Origin: an uncultured Roseateles sp.
GTDB taxonomy: Bacteria; Pseudomonadota; Gammaproteobacteria; Burkholderiales; Burkholderiaceae_C
Assembly: GCF_963422335.1 (NCBI RefSeq)
Contig: NZ_OY729424.1
Span: forward strand, 1,674,001 to 1,738,000
DNA: 64,000 bases
Direction of reading: 5' to 3'
Below the pieces are notes generated by a model. The model saw only the letters and a list, made by a program, of their open reading frames with translations. It was not told where the DNA came from and did no database searches. Made by a program: the position numbers and the translations under genes. Positions 8,176-15,815 of the stretch are shown piece by piece (position 1 is the first letter of the stretch; each line of letters begins with the position of its first letter).

Positions 8176-8583
8176 TCAGCCGTGCTTGAAGCTGATCGTG
8201 AACTGGTGCTGTTGCGCGACCTGGCCCTGGCCCTTGCATTGCAGCTCGTTGACGACCTGGCGCACGCGCGAGCGGTAGTACGTCGGGCCCGACACGGTCT
8301 GCACATCGCTGATCTGCTGGCCGGTGAGGGTGAAACGGACCTGCATCACGCCTTCTTCGCGCACGCGCATGACCGGTCCTTCCAGCGCCTCCTGCAGCGC
8401 CTCTTCGGCGTTCGGGCAGGTGGCTTGCAGGCTGGCGCGGCCTTGAAGCGTGACGGTGGGCAGGGTCTTGATGTCGGACTCGGCGCTGGCGGTGCCAGCC
8501 GCGGCGGCCAGCAGCAGGGCGACCGGCAGGGCGGCCTGCTTGAGCTTGCGTGCGAACGACAGGGTGGAAGCGGTGGTGTGCAT
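8176..8583 (-). CDS. Periplasmic protein with TonB-C-terminal-like domain
   Basis: 135 residues. A signal peptide occupies residues 1-34 (basic start, then a Leu/Ala core ending 'AGTASA' before ESDIK). The mature part has two cysteines ('QATCPNAEE' and 'NELQCKGQ') that could form a disulfide. Its beta-alpha-beta pattern 'VMQVRFTLTGQQISDVQTVS' resembles a TonB C-terminal domain. ATG 8583 is preceded by GGAG; longer frames upstream lack homology. The function is unknown; a structural or partner-binding role in the periplasm is a guess. It stands alone between the HAD gene and mltA on the same strand. Confidence 0.7.
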   Translation of the reverse strand: MHTTASTLSFARKLKQAALPVALLLAAAAGTASAESDIKTLPTVTLQGRASLQATCPNAEEALQEALEGPVMRVREEGVMQVRFTLTGQQISDVQTVSGPTYYRSRVRQVVNELQCKGQGQVAQQHQFTISFKHG

Positions 8584-8751
8584 GAGGATCTCCTGACAAA
8601 GTGGGTTGAGGCAGCGAAGCTTAGGAAGGCTTCTGCTGCATCCCCAGCCGCATGCGACGGGATGCGGAGTGGCGCGACCAAGCGCGAAGACCGCGGCCTG
8701 GAATGCGGATGTCAAGCAGTGGGCAAGCGCCGCCCCGGCAGCACGATCAGC

Positions 8752-9939
8752 TCAGGAGCCGGCCTCGCGCGGCCACAGCGCCCACATGCGCAGCGGCTGC
8801 TTCATTCGGCCGGCCTGTTGCTCGGCCGTGCCGCCCCAGCCCCAGAAGAAATCGGCGCGTACCGCGCCGGTGATGGCGCTGCCGGTGTCCTGCGCCATCA
8901 CCAGCCGGCGCAGTGGCGTATTGCTCAGCGGTTCGCTGCTGTCCAGCCAGATGGGGGTGCCGTAGGGCACGCTGGCGGTGTCCACGGCGATCGAGCGGCC
9001 GGGCGTCAGTGGCACGGCCTGGCCGCCGCGCGGGCCGGCGGCCGGGTCGGGCAGCGGTTCCTCGCGGAAGAACACGACGCGGGGATTGCTCCACAGCAAC
9101 TCGTTGAGCCGTGCGGGGTTGCGCCGCGCCCAGTCCTTGATGGCCGGCCAGTTGGCGCCTTCGGGCCGCAGTTCGCCTTGCTCGATCAACCAGCGGCCGA
9201 CCGATTTGTAGGGCTGGTCGTTGTGGCCGGCGAAGGCCAGACGCACCAGGCGCTGCGAGCCATCGGGCTCGGTCAGCTGCAGCCGGCCCGAGCCCTGGAT
9301 CTGCAGCACCAAGGCGTCCAGCGGGTCTTCGATGAAGGCAATCTCGCGCCCCTGCAGGGCCTGGCGGGCGGCGGCCTCGCGCTCCAGCTGCTGGCGTGTC
9401 CAGTAGGGCCTGCGGCTGGACAGATCGGCCGGCGGGCGGTGCAGGGCGGTGCGAAAACCGGCCTGGGGCTTGCGGCTGGCGGCGACCAGGGGCTCGTAGT
9501 AACCGGTGATCAGGCCCTCGCGCGAGCCGTCCAGCGATTCGATGCGGTAGGGCTGCAGCCTCGCGGTCAGCCAGCTCCTCGCCTGTTCATCGTCGGGCGG
9601 GGGCAGGGCGCGCGCCTGGCCGCACAGCCGGGCCCACCCCGGCGCGGGGCGCTCGCAGCCGCGCAGCAGGGCGGGCCAGAGCTCGCTGGGGCGGTCCTGC
9701 TGCCAGCCGGGCAGATCTCCCCAGTCCACCGCCACCCAGCGCGAGCGCTCGCGCAGCAGGTCCTGCTCGCGCCGGCTGTAGTCGGGCGGATAGGGCTTGA
9801 ACATATCTTCGGGCGGTGGCGCCGAAGGCGTCGGCGGCGCGGCTGGCGGCGGTGCCACGGTGCCGCAGGCGGCCAGCAGGCCTAGAATCGCCGCCGCTGT
9901 GCCGTTCCGTAACCGACTGATCGAGAAGAAGACTGCCAT
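8752..9939 (-). CDS. mltA: Membrane-bound lytic murein transglycosylase A
   Basis: Outer-membrane lipoprotein that cleaves the glycan strands of peptidoglycan to 1,6-anhydro-muropeptides. The start has a lipobox 'LLAAC' (Cys near residue 27), then a Pro-rich linker. The MltA domain carries 'LITGYYEPLV', and the C-terminal 3D domain carries 'MAQDTGSAITGAVRADFFWG', where the last Asp matches the family's catalytic acid. It has 395 residues, as usual. ATG 9939 has no clear ribosome site and overlaps the ATG of a divergent 42-codon gene. The anhydro-sugar products could be handled by the AmpG-like and NagZ proteins encoded at 32-35 kb. Confidence 0.93.
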   Translation of the reverse strand: MAVFFSISRLRNGTAAAILGLLAACGTVAPPPAAPPTPSAPPPEDMFKPYPPDYSRREQDLLRERSRWVAVDWGDLPGWQQDRPSELWPALLRGCERPAPGWARLCGQARALPPPDDEQARSWLTARLQPYRIESLDGSREGLITGYYEPLVAASRKPQAGFRTALHRPPADLSSRRPYWTRQQLEREAAARQALQGREIAFIEDPLDALVLQIQGSGRLQLTEPDGSQRLVRLAFAGHNDQPYKSVGRWLIEQGELRPEGANWPAIKDWARRNPARLNELLWSNPRVVFFREEPLPDPAAGPRGGQAVPLTPGRSIAVDTASVPYGTPIWLDSSEPLSNTPLRRLVMAQDTGSAITGAVRADFFWGWGGTAEQQAGRMKQPLRMWALWPREAGS

Positions 9940-10066
9940 GTGGGTGATTTTGCTGGAAGCGTTTGGCGCCTTGCTGCTGTTCGTGCTGATCATCTGGTGG
10001 ACGATGTTCTCGGGCCGCAATAAGGGTGAGCGGCCCGGCCACCATGACGATGAGGCCGGCCGTTAG
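9938..10066 (+). CDS. Small single-span membrane protein, divergent from mltA
   Basis: 42 codons: a short N-terminus, one hydrophobic helix (about residues 2-25, 'LLLFVLIIWWTMF' core) and a charged, His/Asp/Glu-rich tail 'HHDDEAGR'. The layout (N-out helix, charged cytoplasmic tail) is that of a small inner-membrane protein and is not what a random shadow of mltA would give. ATG 9938 shares two bases with the mltA start on the other strand (CATG). The ribosome site is weak (AGAAG about 10 bases upstream). The function is unknown. Confidence 0.6.
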   Translation: MWVILLEAFGALLLFVLIIWWTMFSGRNKGERPGHHDDEAGR

Positions 10067-10072
10067 GCGCAT

Positions 10073-12085
10073 TTAGGCGCCATTAGGCTCGCGTGGCGGC
10101 AGCACAAAGCTTCTCGGCTCGGTGCGCAGTCGCCGCCAGATCGCCGCGCGCAGCCGGGCCCGGTCGGCCAGTTTGACGCCGCGCGAACGCAGCGCCACCT
10201 TCAAGGCCAGCCAGAAGCTGACGCCCAGGTTCAGCAGGCCGATGAACGGAATGCTGGCCAGGCACCACCAGAAGGCGCCGTGCCGGAACACATCGACCCC
10301 GAGCGCCCCTACGGCCGCGGCGAGCTGACCGGTGGACAGGGTCACGTGCCTGACCTCGATGCCCAGGCCGAAGAAGGCCAGCAGCACCGGCACCAGGCCG
10401 AGCAGAAAGCCCAGCGAGATATTGGCGGCCAGGCCCGAGATATTGTTGCGCCACCACAGCGCCCAACGCTGGGCGCGGGCCTCGCCCAGGCGCGCCACCA
10501 GGGTCGGGTTCCAGGCGATGGCGCTGTCCAGCCGATGGAACACAAACCAGTTCTCGGCCCAGCCGGCGATCAGGCTGCTGGCAAACAGCAGCACGCCGGT
10601 GAAGGCGGAGAAGAACAGTGTCGGCCCCAGCAGATGCAGGGTGTCGAGCACATGCTCGGCGTCATGCCTGCCGACCAGCGGCGCGCCCAGCAGCAACCAA
10701 CCCAGGCCCTGGCCGGCGAGCACCACCGGTATCACACAGGCCAGATTGCCGACGATGCCGGCGAACTGCGAGCGCAGCAGATGGGCGACCTCATCGACAA
10801 AGTCCTCCAGCTCGGCTTCCTGGTCGATGTTCTTGAGCTTGTGCGCCATCGCCGGCGCGGTCATCGCCGGCTGCTTGGTCGCCACCGTCCAGTGCAGCAC
10901 ATGGATCAGCACAAAGCAGGCGGCATAGTTGACGCCGGCCCAGAAACCCGACCAGAAGGCCGACAGCGTCAGCGCCATCAGGGCGAACTTGACGAAGGTG
11001 GTGATGGCAATCGCGCCGCCGCCGCCGGCCGCCCGCAGCAGCATGTCCCGGTACTCGGCGGCGGTGCGGGTGATGTAGTGCTCGCCGGTGGCGGCGCTGC
11101 GTTCGGCCACCTTGCGCGCCAGCATCGAGTAATGCTGGGCGAACAGGCTGCTCATGCTGCGCTGTTCGTGGACCACACGCACCAGGCCGGCAGCCAGGCG
11201 GGCCAGCTCCTGCTGCGGGGTGTCGGAGACCAGGCAGTCGAGCAGGGCCTCGATGCGCTGGCAGCGCCGCACCAGCTGGTCGATCTCGAACACGATGTCG
11301 ACCGAGATGCCGTAGGCCTCCAGATGCTCGGAGCTGCTCAGCGCGGCACGCTGGCAGGCCTCCAGCAGCGCGCGCAGGTACTGCAGGTCTTGCGCCAATG
11401 CCGCTTCGTCGCGCTCCTGCAGCGCCTGGGTGACGCGCTCGGTGGCACGGGCCAGCTGCACAAAGGGCTGGTCCGCGATCAGCTCGGGGCTCATGCGCTG
11501 GCGCAGCGCTGCCGACAGGCCGGTGGAGCGCACCGCACTGGCCAGCACGGTGATGCTGTCCAGCATCGGCTGGCGCCAGCGGGAGTCGGCGTCGCCATCG
11601 GCCAGCGCCGGGGTCAGCACGCTGCCCAGGCGCCTGAGCAGGTCTTCGTCCATGCCCAGCAGCCACTGCTCGTCTTCGGGCTGGGGGAAAAGCAGGTGAA
11701 AGAGCTCACCCAGATCGGCGGTGTCCACCGTGCCGGGCAGCAGGTTCTGGCGCATGCGGTTCAGCAACTCGCCCCACAGCACCATGCGCGGCGCAAACCC
11801 GACGTAGGCAAACAGGCCCAAAGCGTCGATCTCGCGCCAGAAGGCGGCCATGATGTCCTGCACCGCGCGGGCGCTGTCGGGGTTGCGCTCCAGCACCTGC
11901 AGCAGGTGGCGCAGGCGCAGCAGCGGCAGGGGCTGGCTGGACTCGTGCTCGGCGCCGCGCGGCGCCGGATGGCGCAGCCACTCCAGCAGTCGTACCAGCC
12001 ACAGATGGCGCTGCGCACGCGTGGCTTTCGATTGGGCCGCGTTGAGCAGCGCGGTCAGATCCCAGTTGCCGTGTTGCTTCGCCAT
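10073..12085 (-). CDS. PF10136-family membrane protein, often named 'site-specific recombinase'
   Basis: 670 residues. The N-terminal ~340 residues are Leu/Arg-rich and helical. The C-terminal half has about six hydrophobic segments ('GAIAITTFVKFALMALTL', 'NYAACFVLIHVLHW', 'LACVIPVVLAGQGLGWLLLG', 'LGFLLGLVPVLLAFFGLG'). The protein matches the SpecificRecomb (Gcr) family by overall pattern, but I see no tyrosine or serine recombinase catalytic motif, so a membrane role is more likely than DNA recombination. ATG 12085 lies 5 bases downstream of the apaG stop, so it is probably co-transcribed with apaG. The function is unproven. Confidence 0.8.
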   Translation of the reverse strand: MAKQHGNWDLTALLNAAQSKATRAQRHLWLVRLLEWLRHPAPRGAEHESSQPLPLLRLRHLLQVLERNPDSARAVQDIMAAFWREIDALGLFAYVGFAPRMVLWGELLNRMRQNLLPGTVDTADLGELFHLLFPQPEDEQWLLGMDEDLLRRLGSVLTPALADGDADSRWRQPMLDSITVLASAVRSTGLSAALRQRMSPELIADQPFVQLARATERVTQALQERDEAALAQDLQYLRALLEACQRAALSSSEHLEAYGISVDIVFEIDQLVRRCQRIEALLDCLVSDTPQQELARLAAGLVRVVHEQRSMSSLFAQHYSMLARKVAERSAATGEHYITRTAAEYRDMLLRAAGGGGAIAITTFVKFALMALTLSAFWSGFWAGVNYAACFVLIHVLHWTVATKQPAMTAPAMAHKLKNIDQEAELEDFVDEVAHLLRSQFAGIVGNLACVIPVVLAGQGLGWLLLGAPLVGRHDAEHVLDTLHLLGPTLFFSAFTGVLLFASSLIAGWAENWFVFHRLDSAIAWNPTLVARLGEARAQRWALWWRNNISGLAANISLGFLLGLVPVLLAFFGLGIEVRHVTLSTGQLAAAVGALGVDVFRHGAFWWCLASIPFIGLLNLGVSFWLALKVALRSRGVKLADRARLRAAIWRRLRTEPRSFVLPPREPNGA

Positions 12086-12089
12086 CTAG

Positions 12090-12464
12090 TCAGTGCAGCA
12101 CGCTGGTATCGGCCAGCAGGAACTCATGGACAGGCGTGTGGAACACCTCGCCCAGCTCGGTCACGCACAGAAACGAGCCCTGCATCGTGCCCTGGGGCGT
12201 GCGCAGCTGGGCCCAGCTGGAGTATTCAAACTCCTGCTCGGGCTGCAGCACCGGCTGGTGGCCCACCACGGCCAGGCCGCGCACCTCGTCGACATGGCCG
12301 CGGGCATCGGTGATCGTCCAGTGCCTTGCGATCAGCTGGGCGGTGATGTCGCCGCTGTTCTTGATACTGATGGTGTAGGCAAAGGCATGAATGCCTTTGT
12401 CGGCGTCGGTCTGCTCGGGCAGAGGGTGCACCGTGACGGTGCAGGTGAACAGTGGGTTGGCCAT
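12090..12464 (-). CDS. apaG: ApaG protein
   Basis: 124 residues, the usual ApaG length: an all-beta FN3-like fold. Signatures are 'HAFAYTISIKNSGDITAQL', 'ARHWTITDA', 'GLAVVGHQPVLQPEQEFEY' and 'GTMQGSFLCV'. The molecular role is unclear; in enterobacteria it is tied to Co2+/Mg2+ handling and Ap4A metabolism genes. ATG 12464 gives the 'MANPLFTC' start; ATG 12473 adds three residues. In Burkholderia/Ralstonia apaG typically precedes rpe; here tag and a chemotaxis receptor gene intervene and apaG points away from them. Confidence 0.92.
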   Translation of the reverse strand: MANPLFTCTVTVHPLPEQTDADKGIHAFAYTISIKNSGDITAQLIARHWTITDARGHVDEVRGLAVVGHQPVLQPEQEFEYSSWAQLRTPQGTMQGSFLCVTELGEVFHTPVHEFLLADTSVLH

Positions 12465-12525
12465 GGGGCGCATTCTAGGCACCAACCGGGTCAGGAGATC
12501 GTGTCTTGCATTACCCTTGGTATCC

Positions 12526-13146
12526 ATGAGTGAAAGCAATCAGCATTACCTGCCCGCCGACGGCCGTCCCCGCTGCCGCTGGTGCGCCGCCGCCGCGGGT
12601 GACGCCGGCTATCTGCACTACCACGACACCGAATGGGGTTTTCCGGTGGCCGATGACCGCCGGCTGTTCGAGAAGCTGTGTCTGGAGGGCTTTCAGTCTG
12701 GCCTGAGCTGGCGCACGATATTGAACAAGCGCGAGGCCTTTCGTGCAGGTTTTGCCGGTTTCGATTTCAATTTGGTGGCCCGCTTCGATGAGAGCGACGT
12801 CGAGCGCCTGCTGCAGGACGCCGGCATCGTGCGCCATCGCGGCAAGATAGCGGCGGCCATCAACAATGCGCAGCGCTGCGTCGAGCTGGTGGCCGAGCAG
12901 GGTTCGCTGGCACGCTATATCTGGAGCTTCGAGCCCGAGGCGCTGGCCGCGCCCGAGTACGCCACCGAATCGGCGGCATCCCGCGCGCTGTCCAAGGACC
13001 TGAAGAAGCGCGGCTGGAAGTTTGTCGGGCCGACGACGATGCATGCCTTCATCCAGTCCATGGGCTTGATCAACGACCATGCGCTGGGCTGCATCACCCG
13101 CGAAGCGACGGCCCAGGCGCGCCGGCGCTTCAAGAAACCGGCCTGA
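12526..13146 (+). CDS. tag: DNA-3-methyladenine glycosylase I
   Basis: Base-excision repair enzyme that removes 3-methyladenine from DNA. 206 residues. The N-terminal 'CRWC' and C-terminal 'NDHALGC' supply the Cys/His residues of the Tag zinc site. 'YHDTEWGFPV', 'LEGFQSGLSWRTILNKR' and 'FVGPTTMHAFIQSMGLINDH' are family hallmarks, including the Glu that recognises the base. ATG 12526 is the first good start; it is 61 bases from the divergent apaG start, so the promoters share that gap. Confidence 0.95.
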   Translation: MSESNQHYLPADGRPRCRWCAAAAGDAGYLHYHDTEWGFPVADDRRLFEKLCLEGFQSGLSWRTILNKREAFRAGFAGFDFNLVARFDESDVERLLQDAGIVRHRGKIAAAINNAQRCVELVAEQGSLARYIWSFEPEALAAPEYATESAASRALSKDLKKRGWKFVGPTTMHAFIQSMGLINDHALGCITREATAQARRRFKKPA

Positions 13147-13306
13147 CGCGCGAGCTGCGGTCGGCGCGGGCGAATGGCAGATCGTTTTGTTGCTGGGCCG
13201 AGAAATAGCCGGGGCTTGCGGGCTTATTCCACACGGCACGGGCCCGCCGGGGTCGCCTAAGGTCAGGGAGCATGTTTTCATCCCTACCCCCTTATCGCCA
13301 ATCCCC

Positions 13307-14854
13307 ATGAACATCAACGAAATGAAAATATCGACGCGCCTGGCGCTCGGCTTTGCCGCCATGGCCTTGCTGATCGTGCTGCTGGGCGCCCTGGCCTGGG
13401 CCAAGCTGGATGCCATCGACGGGCAGTTCAAACTGGCGATGGAGGATCGCTATCCCAAGGTCAAGCTGTTCCTGACCATCAAGGACGGCAACAACCAGGT
13501 GGCGCGCTCGATGCGCAATCTGCTGATCATGACCGACAAGGCCGACATCGATGGCCAGTTCGCGCTGATCGACGAGATCTCCAAGACCACCGCGGCCACC
13601 CTGGACAAGCTGTCCAAGATCATGACCACCCCCGGCGGTGTGGCCGGCCTGGCCAAGCTCAACGACGTGCGCGGTGCCTACCGCACCGAGCGCGACAAGG
13701 TCCTCAAGGCCGTGCGCGACGGCGACCTGGACACGGCCAAGACCGTGCTGCTGAAGGACATGCGACCGAAGCAGCAGGCCTATATGGCTGCCGTGGACGA
13801 TCTGGTGAACCTGGGTGACAAGCTGATGACCCAGGCCGCGCATCAGGCCAGCGAGGATGCCGCCAGCGCCCGCATGCAGGTGATCGTGCTGGTGGCCCTG
13901 GCCCTGGGCCTGGCCCTGGTGATGAGCTGGTGGACGGTGCGCTCCATCACCGCGCCGCTGAACGAGGCGGTGCGCGTGGCCAGCGGCGTGGCGGCGGGCG
14001 ACCTGTCGCTGCATATCGCCGCCGGCGGCAGCAACGAGACCGGCAAGCTGCTGACAGCCTTGCACGAGATGCAGGCCAAGCTGGCCGGCCTGGTGCGCGA
14101 GGTGCGCACCAATGCCGAAGGCGTGGCGGCGGCCTCGGGCCAGATCGCCTCGGGCAATAACGATCTGTCGTCGCGCACCGAGCAGCAGGCCTCGGCACTG
14201 GAGCAGACCGCCGCCTCGATGGACGAGCTGGGCAGCACGGTGAAGGGCAATGCCGACAATGCCGCCCAGGCCAATCAGCTCGCCATGGCCGCCTCCCGCG
14301 TAGCCGTCGAGGGCGGGGCCGCGGTCGGTGAGGTGGTGGGCACGATGCGCGAGATCAGCGAGAGCTCGAAGAAGATCAGCGACATCATCGGCGTCATCGA
14401 CGGCATCGCCTTCCAGACCAATATCCTGGCCCTGAATGCTGCGGTGGAAGCGGCCCGCGCCGGTGAACAGGGCCGCGGCTTTGCCGTGGTGGCCAGCGAG
14501 GTGCGCGCGCTGGCCGGCCGCTCGGCCGAGGCCGCCAAGGAAATCAAGTCTTTGATCAACGCCAGCGTCGAGCGCGTCGAACTGGGCAGCGCCCAGGTCG
14601 ACCGCGCCGGCACCACCATCGGCGAAGTGGTCAACTCGATCCGCCGCGTGACCGACATCATGGGCGAGATCAGTGCCGCCAGCCGCGAGCAAAGCGCCGG
14701 CGTGGCCCAGGTCGGCGAGGCCGTCACCCAGATGGACCGCGCCACGCAGGAGAACGCGGCGCTGGTGGAGGAGTCCGCCGCCGCCGCCGAGAGCCTCAAG
14801 CAGCAGGCCGAGCAGCTGGTGGCGACGGTGGCGGTGTTCCGACTGGCACACTGA
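13307..14854 (+). CDS. Methyl-accepting chemotaxis protein
   Basis: Inner-membrane chemoreceptor of 515 residues. Transmembrane segment 1 is about residues 11-31 and segment 2 about 190-210. Between them is a four-helix-bundle periplasmic sensor (4HB_MCP type). Then come a HAMP domain ('VRSITAPLNEAVRVASGVAAGDL') and the signalling domain with hairpin tip 'IAFQTNILALNAAVEAARAG'. The C-terminus 'VAVFRLAH' lacks an NWETF-type CheR tether. ATG 13307 is followed by ATG 13322 ('MKISTRLALG'), an alternative start. No chemotaxis genes are adjacent, so it is an orphan receptor of unknown ligand. Confidence 0.93.
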   Translation: MNINEMKISTRLALGFAAMALLIVLLGALAWAKLDAIDGQFKLAMEDRYPKVKLFLTIKDGNNQVARSMRNLLIMTDKADIDGQFALIDEISKTTAATLDKLSKIMTTPGGVAGLAKLNDVRGAYRTERDKVLKAVRDGDLDTAKTVLLKDMRPKQQAYMAAVDDLVNLGDKLMTQAAHQASEDAASARMQVIVLVALALGLALVMSWWTVRSITAPLNEAVRVASGVAAGDLSLHIAAGGSNETGKLLTALHEMQAKLAGLVREVRTNAEGVAAASGQIASGNNDLSSRTEQQASALEQTAASMDELGSTVKGNADNAAQANQLAMAASRVAVEGGAAVGEVVGTMREISESSKKISDIIGVIDGIAFQTNILALNAAVEAARAGEQGRGFAVVASEVRALAGRSAEAAKEIKSLINASVERVELGSAQVDRAGTTIGEVVNSIRRVTDIMGEISAASREQSAGVAQVGEAVTQMDRATQENAALVEESAAAAESLKQQAEQLVATVAVFRLAH

Positions 14855-14909
14855 AATGCGGTGAGGAAGGCCGGCCCGTAAAATCGGGCCAATCCACAAA
14901 GGCCTTCCC

Positions 14910-15593
14910 ATGAGCACCACCTTCCGCATCGCCCCCAGCATCCTGTCCGCCGACTTCGCCCGCCTGGGCGAGGAGGTGCGCAACGTCATCGACGCCGGCG
15001 CGGACTGGATCCACTTCGACGTGATGGACAACCATTACGTGCCCAACCTGACCTTCGGGCCGATGATTTGCGAGGCCCTGCGCAAGCACTCGGTCACCGC
15101 TGCCGGCGTGGCCGTGCCCATCGACGTGCACCTGATGGTGCAGCCGGTCGACGCGCTGGCCGTATCCTTCTGCAAGGCCGGTGCCGATCTGGTGAGCTTT
15201 CACCCCGACGCCTCGGCCCATGTGGACCGCACCCTGCAGCTGATCAAGGCCGAAGGCAAGCAGGCCGGCCTGGTGTTCAACCCGGCCGAGTCGCTGGACG
15301 TGCTGGAGTGGGTCATCGACAAGGTCGATCTGGTGCTGATCATGAGCGTCAACCCCGGCTTCGGCGGCCAGAGCTTCATTCCCTCGGCACTGAAGAAGCT
15401 GGAACAGGCCCGCCGCATCATCGAAAAGAGCGGCCGCGACATCCGCCTGGAAATCGACGGTGGCGTCAAGGTCGACAACATCCGCCAGATCGCCGATGCC
15501 GGCGCCGACACCTTCGTGGCCGGCTCGGCCATCTTCGGCAAGCCGGACTACAAGGCCGTCATCGACGCGATGCGGGTCGAGCTGGCGCGCTGA
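14910..15593 (+). CDS. rpe: Ribulose-phosphate 3-epimerase
   Basis: Interconverts ribulose-5-phosphate and xylulose-5-phosphate in the pentose-phosphate and Calvin pathways. 227-residue TIM barrel. It starts 'RIAPSILSADFARLGEEV'; metal and catalytic residues sit in 'WIHFDVMDNHYVPNLTFGP', 'DVHLMV', 'MSVNPGFGGQSF' and 'LEIDGGVK'. It stands 55 bases after the chemoreceptor gene. In many proteobacteria rpe is followed by gph and trpE; here an efflux operon on the other strand separates them. Confidence 0.96.
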   Translation: MSTTFRIAPSILSADFARLGEEVRNVIDAGADWIHFDVMDNHYVPNLTFGPMICEALRKHSVTAAGVAVPIDVHLMVQPVDALAVSFCKAGADLVSFHPDASAHVDRTLQLIKAEGKQAGLVFNPAESLDVLEWVIDKVDLVLIMSVNPGFGGQSFIPSALKKLEQARRIIEKSGRDIRLEIDGGVKVDNIRQIADAGADTFVAGSAIFGKPDYKAVIDAMRVELAR

Positions 15594-15664
15594 GTTCAGG
15601 CAAGGAAAGGTTCGTCACCGATCTCCTCGGGGGCGAGTGACGCAGGAAGCTGGGCAGGCCCACA

Positions 15665-15707
15665 GCTCCGTGTCCCCCGGACGCTACGCGGCCGGGGGAC
15701 ACGGAGC
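15665..15707. repeat. Perfect 16-base-pair palindromic element with CGCTACGCG loop
   Basis: GCTCCGTGTCCCCCGG (15665-15680) is exactly complementary to CCGGGGGACACGGAGC (15692-15707) around an 11-base loop containing CGCTACGCG. It sits in the 222-base convergent gap between rpe and the RND gene. Without a T run, it may be a dispersed extragenic palindrome or a Rho-independent-like stop. I saw no second copy in this window. Confidence 0.55.
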
Positions 15708-15766
15708 AACAGCGTGCGCCCGCAGCCCGAGTCACGCTACGACTGGCTTCCCCGGAAACTGGCGAG

Positions 15767-15805
15767 GCAAGGAAAAAGGCTGCTGTGAAGCGGCCTTTTC
15801 CTTGC
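15767..15805. terminator. Convergent-gene terminator between rpe and the RND operon
   Basis: GCAAGGAAAAAGGC (15767-15780) pairs with GCCTTTTCCTTGC (15793-15805) with one bulged A. The paired arms are A-rich on one side and T-rich on the other. The hairpin lies 10 bases past the stop of the - strand efflux gene, as expected for a bidirectional terminator of two converging units. No separate U tract follows, so efficiency is uncertain. Confidence 0.5.
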
Positions 15806-15815
15806 GAGGGCAGCC

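Noticed and set aside
8710..8715. Consensus -35 TTGACA on the - strand ahead of the periplasmic protein gene
   Set aside because: No -10-like hexamer at 16-18 bases (the sequence there is GC-rich), so it is not called a promoter.
10073..12085. Calling this gene an integrase or site-specific recombinase, hence a mobile element
   Set aside because: No catalytic recombinase motif, several membrane helices, and no attachment sites or other mobile genes around it.
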